From Saccharothrix sp. NRRL B-16348 (GTDB taxonomy: Bacteria; Actinomycetota; Actinomycetes; Mycobacteriales; Pseudonocardiaceae): a DNA stretch of 64,000 nt. Location of the stretch: contig NZ_LGED01000208.1 of the NCBI RefSeq assembly GCF_001280085.1, positions 141,721-205,720 of the forward strand, written 5' to 3'. Within the stretch, counting starts at the first letter, position 1. Each line of letters opens with the position of its first letter. Made by a program: the position numbers and the translations under genes. Shown piece by piece: positions 51,397 through 60,647 of this stretch. The notes below the pieces were generated by a model that saw only the letters and a list, made by a program, of their open reading frames with translations, was not told the origin of the DNA and did no database searches.

Positions 51397-51421
51397 GGGC
51401 GGTAGGGCATGATCGTGAGGC

Positions 51422-51517
51422 GTGGCGTTACCGCTGCTGTACCTGATCTTCGTTCTGGCGGACGACGCGAAACTACGCCGTTCGGGGGGCGCCGATCCAG
51501 CCGGCGTCTCATGGTGA
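51422..51517 (+). pseudogene. Possible transposase/integrase N-terminal remnant
   Basis: GTG at 51422 starts VALPLLYLIFVLADDAKLRR, which resembles the start of IS3-like actinobacterial integrase proteins (a VALRLLYLIF-type beginning), and stops after 31 residues. It adds to the group of insertion-sequence remains here, but a chance match cannot be excluded. Confidence 0.3.
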
Positions 51518-51607
51518 AACCTGTCGAGTTCCCACGGGATGCCGTCCGTCGCCGGCTCACGCAGTGGAAGACGGGACCGGCACCAGAGCTCCGCGTCCGG
51601 ATTGACT

Positions 51608-51651
51608 TGTCGCAAAGCTTGACGCACCATGTTGAGACAACAGTTGCGACA
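51608..51651. promoter_or_regulatory. Inverted repeat before membrane protein/GntR operon
   Basis: TGTCGCAA (51608-51615) and TTGCGACA (51644-51651) form exact 8-base arms 28 bases apart, bracketing TTGACG (51620) and ending just before the AGGAGG-like ribosome site. It is a likely operator for the YtrA-type GntR regulator of the same operon. Confidence 0.5.
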
Positions 51652-51662
51652 TAGGAGGCGTC

Positions 51663-52487
51663 ATGTCGAACGGAACCTTGCCGGATGTCGACCCGCCGGT
51701 GCGTCCGGCGGACCTCGAGCGGGCCGGCGTGTGGTTGGCCGGGCACGGTCTGGCCGACGTCCGGCCGACACCGTTGCTGGCGACGCGCCTGGCGGTCCGG
51801 CGACGTACCCGGCTGGGCGCTGCCGTCCTGCTGGCCGCGTTCATCATCGCGGTTGCCCTCACCTACACCGGTGGCATGGTCGACGGGTCCGGGCAGCGGC
51901 GCTGGTCGCTGCTGGTGTTGACGGCGCTGGTGGTCGGGTTGGTGCTGACCCAGTCGTTGCTGGACCGGTGGGTGCGACGCGTCGACCGGCGCGCCGGTGC
52001 GACGTTGCCGCGACGGGCGGCCCACCCGGTCCGGCTCGGTTGGCGCACCGTGCTCGGCTGGCCGCGTGCGGCGTTCGCGGCCGCCACGTTCGTGGGCGCG
52101 ACGGCGCTGGCGATCGGCACCCTGACGCTGGACGACCCCACCGCGAGGTACGCGGCGGTCATCCTGCTCATCGGGCTGTGCGGGCTCGCCGTCGGCGTCG
52201 TCGTCCAGCTGCGCCACATCCTGACGCACCCGGTCGTGGCGGACGACGAGGCTTCGCTGACCGCCGACGTCATCCTGCGGGTCGAGGACGCCCGGGTCGG
52301 CGCGGCGCCGACCGCGGTGTGGTCGGTGTGGTCGCTGCCGGTCGTGTCGGTGTTCAGCACCACCGTCGGTTGGTGGAACGCCGCCTGGCTCGCCTTCATC
52401 GTCCTGAGCGTCGTCGCGCTGGCCCTGATCGAGGCGCGGACCGCCCGGAGCGCCACGGTGGCGCGGCACGTCATGAGCGCACCGTGA
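51663..52487 (+). CDS. Hypothetical membrane protein of a YtrA-type operon
   Basis: ATG at 51663 with GGAGG upstream gives 274 residues. I do not recognise a named family. There are about five to six hydrophobic segments: one pair near residues 53-90, another pair near 130-175 and one or two near the C-terminus. A DUF-like cytoplasmic N-terminus (LERAGVWLAGHGLADV) precedes them. The following GntR gene overlaps its stop (GTGA), so it belongs to a regulator/membrane protein pair often linked to envelope stress. Confidence 0.8.
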   Translation: MSNGTLPDVDPPVRPADLERAGVWLAGHGLADVRPTPLLATRLAVRRRTRLGAAVLLAAFIIAVALTYTGGMVDGSGQRRWSLLVLTALVVGLVLTQSLLDRWVRRVDRRAGATLPRRAAHPVRLGWRTVLGWPRAAFAAATFVGATALAIGTLTLDDPTARYAAVILLIGLCGLAVGVVVQLRHILTHPVVADDEASLTADVILRVEDARVGAAPTAVWSVWSLPVVSVFSTTVGWWNAAWLAFIVLSVVALALIEARTARSATVARHVMSAP

Positions 52488-52492
52488 ACCGG

Positions 52493-52888
52493 ATGATCGT
52501 CATCGACGCGGCCTCGCCCGTCCCGCCGTTCGAGCAGCTCCGTGCCCAGCTCGCCCGGCAGATCCAGGACCGCACGCTCGCCGTGGGCACCCGGCTACCG
52601 ACCATCCGCCGGCTGGCCGCGGACCTCGGCTTGGCCGTCAACACCGTCGGCCGGGCCTACCGGGCGCTGGAGGAGGCAGGGCTGATCGAGACCCGTGGGT
52701 CGGCCGGCTCGTTCGTGTCCGCGGCCGGCGAACGTGGACGCGAACAGGCAAGCCGCGCCGCCGCCGACTACGCCGCCGTCATCGCCGGCCTCGGCATCGA
52801 CGTCAACGAAGCCATCCGCATCGTGCGAGCAGCGCTGACCAGGCGCATCGCGGCATCCACCGCCACACGCGACCCGAAAGAAGCATGA
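52493..52888 (+). CDS. GntR family regulator, YtrA subfamily
   Basis: ATG at 52493 gives 131 residues; a GTG at 52484 overlapping the previous stop would add three. It begins MIVIDAASPVPPFEQLRAQL, the hallmark of short YtrA-type GntR proteins, with the winged helix near LPTIRRLAADLGLAVNTVGR and GLIETRGSAGSFV. The small C-terminal part has two helices and no large effector domain. It likely represses its own operon through the inverted repeat at 51608-51651. Confidence 0.9.
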   Translation: MIVIDAASPVPPFEQLRAQLARQIQDRTLAVGTRLPTIRRLAADLGLAVNTVGRAYRALEEAGLIETRGSAGSFVSAAGERGREQASRAAADYAAVIAGLGIDVNEAIRIVRAALTRRIAASTATRDPKEA

Positions 52889-52889
52889 C

Positions 52890-53513
52890 GTGGCCGTACC
52901 CCGCAGCCTCCCCCAGCGCATCTTCCTGCTGGCCCACAACCCGGACCAAGGCAAGGTCGGCGTGGGCACCAACCTGGGCGTCATGCTCCGCGCCGCGGCC
53001 CTCGCCGACCTCTACCAGGGCGGTCACCTCACCGACGAACGCGGCCGCGCCGCCATCGACGTCCGGCACCCCTGCCACGATCCCGTCCTCGACGCGCTCC
53101 TCGAAGAGATCGCCGGCTCCAAGCCACACACCTGGCAGTCCTGGATCGGCCACCGCCAGCGCCCCACCGTTCACGCGGTACGCCGGCAGCTCAACGACGG
53201 CGGCTGGGTCCACCTCCATCCCCACAAGATCCTCGGGCTGTTCCCCACCACCAAGGTGACCATCCGCGACCCCCGCGTCCGCGAAGAACTCCTCGGCCGG
53301 GTCGACACCGCCCTGCACGAACCCATCGGCGGCATCGACCCCGCCGACGCCGCCCTCGTGGCCATCATCGCCGCCGGCGACCTCACGCTCGTCCTCGACC
53401 GTAAGACCAGACGCGCCAACAAACAGCGCATCCAGGAACTCACCGAGCTGAGCGGACCGATCGGCCCTGCCCTGCGCAAAGCGATCCAGGCCGCGGCAGT
53501 CGGTGAGGCATAG
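52890..53513 (+). CDS. GOLPH3/Vps74 (GPP34) family protein
   Basis: GTG at 52890, one base after the GntR stop, gives 207 residues. The pattern LPQRIFLLAHNPDQGKVG, GVMLRAAALADLYQGGHLTD, TKVTIRDPRVREELLGRV and DAALVAIIAAGDL fits the bacterial GPP34 family, which in eukaryotes binds phosphoinositides. The actinobacterial role is unknown, but these genes are common and often multicopy. It is probably co-transcribed with the GntR gene. Confidence 0.88.
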   Translation: MAVPRSLPQRIFLLAHNPDQGKVGVGTNLGVMLRAAALADLYQGGHLTDERGRAAIDVRHPCHDPVLDALLEEIAGSKPHTWQSWIGHRQRPTVHAVRRQLNDGGWVHLHPHKILGLFPTTKVTIRDPRVREELLGRVDTALHEPIGGIDPADAALVAIIAAGDLTLVLDRKTRRANKQRIQELTELSGPIGPALRKAIQAAAVGEA

Positions 53514-53622
53514 CCGTCACCGGGATGAGCAGAGCGGCATGCCACTGGCGATTCCGGCGACAGCCGGACACGGCATGCGAGACTTCCGGATCGATCGGAT
53601 GTGGGACAACGAGGAGCGAGCC

Positions 53623-55083
53623 GTGCCGGTTCCCGTTCACTTGCACGAGGCGCTGGACGGTCTGGTGCTGAACCCGGCGCTGCCGGCCGATCTGGTCGGC
53701 CGTCTGCTGCGGTATCGACGGGGCTTGGGCCATGTCGCGAAGCGGTCGGACCTGACGGAGGACCTGATCGCCGAGATCATCGACGCCGACTGGTTCTGGC
53801 TGGTTCACTCGCTGGCGCTCAACAGCAGTCTGCCCGACACGTTCCGGATGCGGCTGGCCCGGCATCCCCATCCTCTTGTGCGGACCGCCGTCGTGGTCGG
53901 CAGTGACGACGGGACGCCGCGGGAGGTGTTCGAGCTGCTGATCGACGATCCCGACCCCACGGTCCGGGGGTACCTCGCAGAAAGCGGGCACGTCCCCGAG
54001 GATCTGCGAGCCGCGCTGGCCGCCGACCCGGACCCCAAGATCCGCGCCACGCTGGCGCAATGGTGGACCGATGCGCCAGAGCAGGTGCGCAGGACGCTGC
54101 TGACCGACCCCGTCCCCGACGTCCGCGCCGCGGCTTGCTCTACCTACTACGCCCGGCTCCCCCACCCGGTGCCGCCGCCCGACCTGGTACCGGCTCTGCT
54201 CGCCGACCCGGTCACCCGGGCCGGAGCGATCCGGCATGCGGCCCTGGATCACGCCACGGCCGCCCAACTGGCCCAGGACCCAGCCCCCGACGTCCGCAAA
54301 CAGGTGGCGGCCCATCCCCAACTGCCGCCGGAACTGCGCGACACGCTCGCCGCCGACCCGAACGCATCGGTCAGGGTCGTCATCTTCGGCCGCGCTGACA
54401 CCCCGGAGCCGCTGCGGGCGGCCATCCACGCCGGGATCCAAGCCCTCTCCGCCCAGCCGGACACCCTCCAAGGCCTCGATGCCGACGACCCGGCACGGAA
54501 ACGAAACCTCGACAACTACACGGCGCGCATCGAGCTGCGCTACCTGAAGCTGGACTGGGTAACGGCCGACCCGCTGTCGCATGTGGACTCGCCTTATCCG
54601 TGCTTCCGCGCGTCCGCAGCCGCGTGTGCGTCGCTGCCGCCCGACGTCGTGACACGACTGCTCAACGACGTGGACATCGACGTCGTCACCACCATGGTCA
54701 GACACGCCCCCCACCTGGTGGACCTGGCCACCGCCGAACGCGTCGCCCGGCAGTTCCGGCCCGACCGGCCCACCGCCTGGCACCCGGCCGACGACTTCAC
54801 CTTCCCCCCGGACGTCCTGCGCCGCTTCGCCGTCGACCCCGACCCGGGGATGCGGCGCCTCGCGCCCCGCGATCCCGAGCTGCCCGCCGCGCTCGCCCAG
54901 AAGTTGGCCACCGACCCCGACCACTCGGTGCGGCACGCGGTCGCAAACCACCGCAACCTGCCGACTCCCGCCCTGATAGGCCTGCTGTCCGATGAGAACG
55001 AGTCGGTGGCACACGCAGCAGCCGGTTCGCCTTATCTCCCAACCGAACAGATGGAGCGGCTGCTCGCTCTCGCTGACCTCTGA
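53623..55083 (+). CDS. Leucine-rich-repeat-variant / HEAT-like repeat protein
   Basis: GTG at 53623 is chosen for the GAGGAG just upstream; it gives 486 residues. The protein consists of about a dozen degenerate repeats of 20-25 residues with the pattern DPDPxVRxxLA, for example DDPDPTVRGYLAESG, ADPDPKIRATLAQW and TDPDHSVRHAVANH. Such LRV proteins are cytoplasmic alpha-solenoids of unknown function in actinobacteria, probably protein-binding. No catalytic domain is visible. Confidence 0.85.
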   Translation: MPVPVHLHEALDGLVLNPALPADLVGRLLRYRRGLGHVAKRSDLTEDLIAEIIDADWFWLVHSLALNSSLPDTFRMRLARHPHPLVRTAVVVGSDDGTPREVFELLIDDPDPTVRGYLAESGHVPEDLRAALAADPDPKIRATLAQWWTDAPEQVRRTLLTDPVPDVRAAACSTYYARLPHPVPPPDLVPALLADPVTRAGAIRHAALDHATAAQLAQDPAPDVRKQVAAHPQLPPELRDTLAADPNASVRVVIFGRADTPEPLRAAIHAGIQALSAQPDTLQGLDADDPARKRNLDNYTARIELRYLKLDWVTADPLSHVDSPYPCFRASAAACASLPPDVVTRLLNDVDIDVVTTMVRHAPHLVDLATAERVARQFRPDRPTAWHPADDFTFPPDVLRRFAVDPDPGMRRLAPRDPELPAALAQKLATDPDHSVRHAVANHRNLPTPALIGLLSDENESVAHAAAGSPYLPTEQMERLLALADL

Positions 55084-55353
55084 CCCACGCCCGGGACGTC
55101 GACCACGCGGCGAGCACCGCGTCCGCGGCTTCCCCCTGACGCTCCGGACCGCCCGCGTAACGCGGGGCGAGCACCACCAGACCGACATCCGGCCGTGTGA
55201 CGGCCGAGACTTCACCGCCTGCTACGTCGACGGCGGTGCCGGCCACCTGTGTGGAACGGCAGGATCCTCAGGGCGCAGGTAGACCACCGCGGATGAAAGC
55301 GTCCTCATCGGACGTTCACCGGCCGCTCAGCCCCGCGTCGCAAGCTGGTCGCC

Positions 55354-56844
55354 GTGGACACCTTCACCTACACGACGCGACCGGAGCCGGCGACCCTTCC
55401 GCTGCCGCGTCCGCGACCGCGCCGCCGGCCGCCGCGCCGGCTGTGGGGGATCGCGGTGGTCGCGGCGACCGTGCTGGGCGGCGGCCTGCTCGCCGACGGG
55501 TTGGGCGTGCCCGGCGCGGTGGTGCTGGCGGTGTTCGCCGCGGCGGTCGGGGCCTGGGTGCTGACCCCGGTCGACGACACCTGGATCGCGCTGGCCGCGG
55601 TGTGCGTGCTGGCCGTGACCGGGGTGATCGCGCCCGCCGACCTGTTCGCCACGCTCGGCGCGGACCTGGTGTGGCTGCTCATCGCGGCGTTCGTGCTGGC
55701 CGCCGGGCTGACCCGGTCCGGGCTGGTCGGGCGGTTCGCGGTGGCGCTGCTCGGCCGGGCCCGCACGGTCCGGCAGTTGGCCCACCTGACCGTGGTGGCC
55801 CTGGTCGTCTCGTCGCTGGCGGTGCCCTCCACGTCGGGGCGCACCGCCCTGGCGCTGCCGGTGTTCGGTGCCCTGGCCCGTGCGCTCGGCGACCGGCCGC
55901 GCGTGGTGCGTGCGATGGCGGTGCTGTTCCCGACCGCCGTGCTGCTCTCGGCGGTGTCCACGCTGATCGGCGCGGGCGCGCACCTGATCGCCGACCAGCT
56001 GCTGCGCGACGCCACCGGCGAGGGCGTCGGGTTCCTGCGCTGGCTGCTGCTGGGCCTGCCGCTCGCCGTCGTCTCCTGCCACCTGGCCGCCGAGGTGGTG
56101 CTGCTGCTGTTCACCTCGCGGGCCGACCGCCGGCTCCGGCTCGACTGGTCCCGCGACGCCCTCGTGGTGGAGCCCGCGCCGCCGAGCGGGCCGTGGACCG
56201 GTCCGGAGAAGCACGCCGCCACCACCACGGCCGCCGTGCTCGCGCTGTGGTGCACCGAGCCGCTGCACGGCGTGCCGCCCGCGCTGGTGGGGCTGCTGGG
56301 CGCGCTGGTGGTCACCATGCCGCCGCACGGCGAGCAGCGCGTCACACCGGCCGCGGCGCTCAAGACCGTGCCGTGGTCGCTGCTGCTGTTCACGGCCGCG
56401 ACCGCCGCCCTCGGTGACGCCCTGGTCTCCACCGGCGCGGCCGGGTGGCTGGCCGGCGCGGGCCTGTCGCCGCTGGAGCACGCGTCGCCGGAGCTGCTGC
56501 TGGTCGCCGTGGTGGTGGTCTCCACGGCGGCGCACCTGGCCGTGCAGTCCCGCTCGGCCCGCTCGTCGGTGCTGGTGCCCGTGGTCATCCCGCTCGCGGT
56601 CGCGGCGGGGGTGAACCCGGCCCTGGCCGTGTTCGCCTCCACCGCCGCGGCCGGCTTCTGCCACACCCTGACCTCCTCGGCCAAGCCCGTCGCGCTGTTC
56701 GCCGAGGTCGAGGGCCTGCCCACCTACTCGGCGCGCGACCTGCTGCGCCTGTCCTCGGTGCTGGCGCCGTTGCACGTCGCCCTCGTCACCGCCTTCGCCC
56801 TGTACGCGTGGCCCCTGCTGGGGCTGCCCATCACCACCCACTAG
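55354..56844 (+). CDS. SLC13/DASS-type anion transporter
   Basis: GTG at 55354 gives 496 residues with about 12 hydrophobic segments. The signatures SLAVPSTSGRTALALPVFG (first half) and AVQSRSARSSVLVPVVIPLA (second half) resemble the two SNT-type substrate loops of divalent anion:sodium symporters. It likely imports a dicarboxylate, glycerate-like acid or inorganic anion. The glycerate kinase gene starts only ten bases downstream, so uptake of glycerate or a precursor is a reasonable inference. Confidence 0.8.
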   Translation: MDTFTYTTRPEPATLPLPRPRPRRRPPRRLWGIAVVAATVLGGGLLADGLGVPGAVVLAVFAAAVGAWVLTPVDDTWIALAAVCVLAVTGVIAPADLFATLGADLVWLLIAAFVLAAGLTRSGLVGRFAVALLGRARTVRQLAHLTVVALVVSSLAVPSTSGRTALALPVFGALARALGDRPRVVRAMAVLFPTAVLLSAVSTLIGAGAHLIADQLLRDATGEGVGFLRWLLLGLPLAVVSCHLAAEVVLLLFTSRADRRLRLDWSRDALVVEPAPPSGPWTGPEKHAATTTAAVLALWCTEPLHGVPPALVGLLGALVVTMPPHGEQRVTPAAALKTVPWSLLLFTAATAALGDALVSTGAAGWLAGAGLSPLEHASPELLLVAVVVVSTAAHLAVQSRSARSSVLVPVVIPLAVAAGVNPALAVFASTAAAGFCHTLTSSAKPVALFAEVEGLPTYSARDLLRLSSVLAPLHVALVTAFALYAWPLLGLPITTH

Positions 56845-56854
56845 GAGCAGACCC

Positions 56855-58006
56855 ATGCGCATCGTCGTCGCACCCAGCGGCTTCAAGGAGAGCCTCGGCG
56901 CGGAGGCCGCCGCCGACGCCATCGCCACCGGCGTCCGCCGCGTCATCCCGTCCGCCGAGGTCGACCGCGTCCCGCTGGTCGACGGCGGCGAGGGCTCCGC
57001 CGCCGCGCTCGCCGGCCTGACCGGCGGCCGGCTCGTCGACGCCGTCGTCACCGGCCCGGTCGGGCAGCCCGTGCGGGCCCACTTCGCGGTGCTGGGCGAC
57101 GGGCGCACCGCCGTGGTGGAGATGGCCGCCGCCGCGGGCCTGCGGCTGGTGCCCCAAGACCTGCGCGACCCGGGCCGCACCACCAGCCGCGGCGTCGGCG
57201 AGCTGGTGCTGGCCGCGCTCGACGCCGGGTGCGGCTCGGTGCTGGTGGGCTGCGGCGACTCGGGCACCTCCGACGGCGGCGCGGGCGCGCTCCAGGCGCT
57301 CGGCGCGAGGGTCCTCGACCGGCACGGGCGCGAGGTCGCGCCGGGCGGGACCGCGCTCGCCGGGGTGCGATCGGTGGACGTGACCGGCCTGGACCCCCGG
57401 CTGGCGGGCGTCGATGTGCGGCTGGCGGTGAACCCGCACAACGTGCTGTGCGGTCCGCGCGGCGTGGCCAGGGTGTTCGGGCCGCAGAAGGGCGCCTCGC
57501 CCGCGCAGGTGGACGAGCTGGCCGCCGCCCTGGACACCTGGGCCGACGTGCTGCGCCGCGACCTGGGCGCGGACGTGGCCCGGCGCCCCGGCTCCGGCGC
57601 GTCCGGCGGTCTCGGCGCGGGGCTGCACGCCGTGCTCGGCGCGCCCCTGCTGCCGCGCTTCGACGTGCTGCTCGACCACGTCGACCTCGACGCCCGCCTG
57701 GCCGCCGCGGACCTCGTGGTCACCGCCGAGGGCGCCATCGACGCCCAGACCCCCTACGGCAAGGTGCCCGGCGAGGTCGCCCGCCGCGCCAAGGCGCACG
57801 GCAAGCCCGTCATCGCCCTGACCGGGACCATCGGCAGCCACGCCGACAGCGCCTACGCCGCCGGCATAGACGCCTTCCAGGCCATCCTGCCCCGCCCGGT
57901 CTCCCTGGACGAGTCGATCCTGCGCGGCGCGGAGTTCCTGACCGACGCCGCCGAGCGGGTGCTGCGGCTGGTGCTGGTGGGGACCAGGATCACCCCTGTC
58001 GGCTAG
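56855..58006 (+). CDS. glxK: Glycerate 2-kinase (GlxK/GarK family)
   Basis: ATG at 56855 with AGGAG upstream gives 383 residues, the usual length of this family. Visible signatures are VVAPSGFKESLGAEAAADAI at the start, PLVDGGEGSA, GCGDSGTSDGG, VFGPQKGAS, TAEGAIDAQTPYGKVPGEVA near the C-terminus and ALTGTIG. It phosphorylates D-glycerate with ATP, feeding it into glycolysis. It is probably co-transcribed with the transporter upstream. Confidence 0.95.
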   Translation: MRIVVAPSGFKESLGAEAAADAIATGVRRVIPSAEVDRVPLVDGGEGSAAALAGLTGGRLVDAVVTGPVGQPVRAHFAVLGDGRTAVVEMAAAAGLRLVPQDLRDPGRTTSRGVGELVLAALDAGCGSVLVGCGDSGTSDGGAGALQALGARVLDRHGREVAPGGTALAGVRSVDVTGLDPRLAGVDVRLAVNPHNVLCGPRGVARVFGPQKGASPAQVDELAAALDTWADVLRRDLGADVARRPGSGASGGLGAGLHAVLGAPLLPRFDVLLDHVDLDARLAAADLVVTAEGAIDAQTPYGKVPGEVARRAKAHGKPVIALTGTIGSHADSAYAAGIDAFQAILPRPVSLDESILRGAEFLTDAAERVLRLVLVGTRITPVG

Positions 58007-58084
58007 ACCGTCCGGAGCAACAAGATGAAGAATTCCTCACGTGGCTCTCATCGGGGATTCCGACCGCGCGACGAAAGTGGACCC

Positions 58085-58420
58085 ATGCCAACCCCACCCA
58101 GGATCGCGCTGGTGACCGCCGCGATCGCGCTGCCGCTCGGCGCGGCCCTGGTGACCTGGGCGCTGCCCGGCGAACCCGCGCCGACCGCGCCCGTGGAGGT
58201 CCGCCTGCGCGACAACGCCGTGCCGGACCCGTCCACGACCGGGACAAGCGCGACCGGGACGAGCGCGCCCACGACGACGACGCCCGCGCCACCGGCGGAC
58301 CCGACGACCACCGCGCCGCCCGCGCCACCGGCGCCGGTCGTGGTCGCACCGCCACCGCCCGTCCCGCCGGGCGACGACGATGACGACGGGGGCGGTGACT
58401 CCGACGGCGGCGATGACTGA
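58085..58420 (+). CDS. Small Pro/Thr-rich membrane-anchored or secreted protein
   Basis: ATG at 58085 gives 111 residues. A hydrophobic helix (IALVTAAIALPLGAALVTWA) near the N-terminus could be a signal anchor. It is followed by a Thr/Pro/Ala-rich stalk and an acidic Asp/Gly tail (from about residue 98). Its end overlaps the start of the sensor kinase by eight bases, which suggests that it is part of the signalling unit, perhaps as an extracellular partner of the kinase. No family is recognised. Confidence 0.7.
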   Translation: MPTPPRIALVTAAIALPLGAALVTWALPGEPAPTAPVEVRLRDNAVPDPSTTGTSATGTSAPTTTTPAPPADPTTTAPPAPPAPVVVAPPPPVPPGDDDDDGGGDSDGGDD

Positions 58421-59843
58421 GCCGGTGCCGCGCCGCGCGCGGGCGGTGCCGGCCCGCGTGCGGATCATGGGCTGGCTGCTGCTCCTGGTCGCGGTCGTGT
58501 CGCTGGCCACCACCCTGGTCACCCACAACCTGCTCCTGCGCGAGGTTGACCGCGACGTCAACGCCGCATTGGAGCAGGAGGCCGCCGAGCTGAGCCAGGT
58601 GTTGGCCGAGGGCGTGGACCGGGCCACCGGCCAGCCGTTCGCCGACGTGCGCGAGGCGCTGTCCGCGCACCTCCAGCGCCAGTACGTGGACGACGACGAG
58701 GTGATCCTCGCCTGGACCCCGATCGCCGGGCCGATCCTCCAGGACCGGGAGGAGCCGTTCCGCCTCGGCGGCCATCCCGAGGTGCTCGACCCGATCCTCA
58801 CCGCGCCCGCCACCAGCGGCACCGTCGCGACCCCGGCGGGGGAGATGCGCTGGATCCGGGTCGACGCCAGGGGCTTCGGCGACGACCGGGGCGCGCTGGT
58901 GGTCGGCTACTTCGTGGACCGCGACCGCGACGAGGTCGCCACCACGGTGCGCACCCTGCTGCTGGTCGGGCTGCTCGGCGTGGTGCTCGCGGGCGCGGCC
59001 GCCTGGTTCGTCGCCGGCCAGATCCTCAACCCGGTGCGGCTGGTGCGCCGCGCCGCCGCCGAGATCACCGAGCACGACCTGACCAGGCGCATCCCGGTCG
59101 AGGGCCGTGACGACATCGCCGCTCTCGCCGAGCAGTTCAACGCCATGCTCGACCGCCTGGAGCGCGCCTTCGCCACCCAGCGCAGGTTCCTCGACGACGC
59201 GGGTCACGAGCTGCGCACCCCCATCACCATCGTCTCCGGCCACCTGGAGCTGCTGGGCGACGACCCGGCCGAGCGCGCCGAGACGGTCCGGTTGTGCACC
59301 GACGAGCTGGACCGGATGAACCGCATCGTCGGGGACCTCCTGCTGCTGGCCAAGGCCGAGCAGCCGGACTTCATCACGCCCGCGCCGGTGGAGGTGGCCG
59401 AGCTGACCAGCGACCTCTACGCCAAGGTCCGCGCGATCGGCGACCGGCGGTGGCGGCTGGAGGCCATCGGGGAGGGCGAGGTGCGGCTGGACGAGCAGCG
59501 CGTCACCCAGGCCGTCGTCCAGCTCGCGCAGAACGCCGTGCAGCACACGGAGGACGGCTCGGAGGTCCTGATCGGTTCGGCGGTGCGGGACGGCGTCGTG
59601 TCGTTCTGGGTCGCGGATCGCGGGCCGGGCGTGCGGCCCGAGGACGTCGAGGCGATCTTCGAGCGGTTCGGCCGCGGCTCCACCGGCGGCGCCGCCGGCC
59701 ACCGCGCGGGCGCGGGCCTCGGACTCGCCATCGTGCGCGCCATCGCCGAGGCCCACCACGGCCTGGTCCGCGTGACGTCCGCGCCGGGCGCGGGCGCCCG
59801 TTTCGCGATCGAGATCCCCACCCGACCCGGAGGCAGCCCGTGA
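58413..59843 (+). CDS. Sensor histidine kinase
   Basis: ATG at 58413 gives 476 residues. One transmembrane helix near 20-40, an extracellular region, a second helix near 180-205, HAMP (NPVRLVRRAAAEITEHDL), then the H-box FLDDAGHELRTPIT with the phospho-His near 265, N-box QLAQNAVQHT and G-boxes DRGPGV and GAGLGLAIV. It should phosphorylate the response regulator encoded next, whose start overlaps its stop (GTGA). The signal is unknown. Confidence 0.95.
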   Translation: MTEPVPRRARAVPARVRIMGWLLLLVAVVSLATTLVTHNLLLREVDRDVNAALEQEAAELSQVLAEGVDRATGQPFADVREALSAHLQRQYVDDDEVILAWTPIAGPILQDREEPFRLGGHPEVLDPILTAPATSGTVATPAGEMRWIRVDARGFGDDRGALVVGYFVDRDRDEVATTVRTLLLVGLLGVVLAGAAAWFVAGQILNPVRLVRRAAAEITEHDLTRRIPVEGRDDIAALAEQFNAMLDRLERAFATQRRFLDDAGHELRTPITIVSGHLELLGDDPAERAETVRLCTDELDRMNRIVGDLLLLAKAEQPDFITPAPVEVAELTSDLYAKVRAIGDRRWRLEAIGEGEVRLDEQRVTQAVVQLAQNAVQHTEDGSEVLIGSAVRDGVVSFWVADRGPGVRPEDVEAIFERFGRGSTGGAAGHRAGAGLGLAIVRAIAEAHHGLVRVTSAPGAGARFAIEIPTRPGGSP

Positions 59844-60508
59844 CCCGCATCCTGATCGCCGAGGACGAGGCCCGCATCGCGTCGTTCGTCCAAAAAGGAC
59901 TCATCGCGAACGGGTTCGCCACCACCGTGGTAGCCGACGGCGAGAGCGCGCTCCAGCACGCCCTCACCGGCCGCTTCGACCTGCTCGTGCTGGACCTCGG
60001 CCTGCCCGAACGCAACGGGTTCTCGGTGCTGAGCACGCTGCGCGAGCGGCGCAACACCACCCCCGTCATCATCCTGACCGCCCAGGACTCGGTCCGCGCC
60101 ACCGTCGCCGGTTTGGAGGGCGGCGCCGACGACTACATGACCAAGCCGTTCCGGTTCGAGGAACTGCTGGCCAGGGTGCGGCTGCGACTGCGGCGCAACG
60201 AGACCGCCACCGAGCCCACCGTGCTGCACGCGGGGCCCGTGGCCCTGGACCTGCGCACCCGGCGGGCCGACGTCGACGGGACGGCGGTCGACCTGACCGC
60301 GCGGGAGTTCGCGCTGCTGGAACTGTTCCTGCGCCACCGCGGCCAGGTGCTGTCCCGCGAGCAGATCCTGTCCCACGTGTGGGGCTACGACTTCGACCCC
60401 GGCTCCAACATCGTCGACGTGTACGTCCGGGCACTGCGCCGCAAGGTCGGCGCGACCCGCATCCGCACCGCGCGCGGCATGGGCTACGCCTTCGACGTGA
60501 CGTGCTGA
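59840..60508 (+). CDS. OmpR-family response regulator
   Basis: GTG at 59840 gives 222 residues. In contrast to RR1 and RR2 the receiver is complete: acidic pair in LIAEDEARI, phosphoacceptor Asp in LLVLDLGLPE, Thr in ILTAQD and Lys in YMTKPFRF. The winged helix ends IRTARGMGYAFDV. It forms a normal two-component pair with the upstream kinase and is not obviously linked to the biosynthetic cluster. Confidence 0.95.
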   Translation: MTRILIAEDEARIASFVQKGLIANGFATTVVADGESALQHALTGRFDLLVLDLGLPERNGFSVLSTLRERRNTTPVIILTAQDSVRATVAGLEGGADDYMTKPFRFEELLARVRLRLRRNETATEPTVLHAGPVALDLRTRRADVDGTAVDLTAREFALLELFLRHRGQVLSREQILSHVWGYDFDPGSNIVDVYVRALRRKVGATRIRTARGMGYAFDVTC

Positions 60509-60647
60509 CCCGGTCACAGACACCGCGCAGCACCGACACCACGACGCCCAAGACCACGGCCCGGTCGCCGTCGATCGCCTGGTAGGCGGGGATGCGCGGC
60601 TCCAGGCGCACGTGGCCGTCACAGCGCCGGCACGGCCTCGTCGTCGA
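60509..60647 (-). pseudogene. Possible remnant of a small zinc-ribbon protein
   Basis: Antisense to the neighbouring genes, the frame below 60647 encodes CRRCDGHVRLEPRIPAYQAI and then DGDRAVVLGVVVSVLR with strong GC third-position bias. No start codon precedes the Cys pair (the frame opens after a stop at 60648-60650), and it runs into the antisense of the response regulator. It looks like a decayed gene end, but no family is recognised. Confidence 0.22.

Noticed and set aside
58413..60508. The two-component system as cluster regulator
   Set aside because: It lies beyond the insertion-sequence boundary among house-keeping-like genes on the other strand; nothing links it to the cluster.
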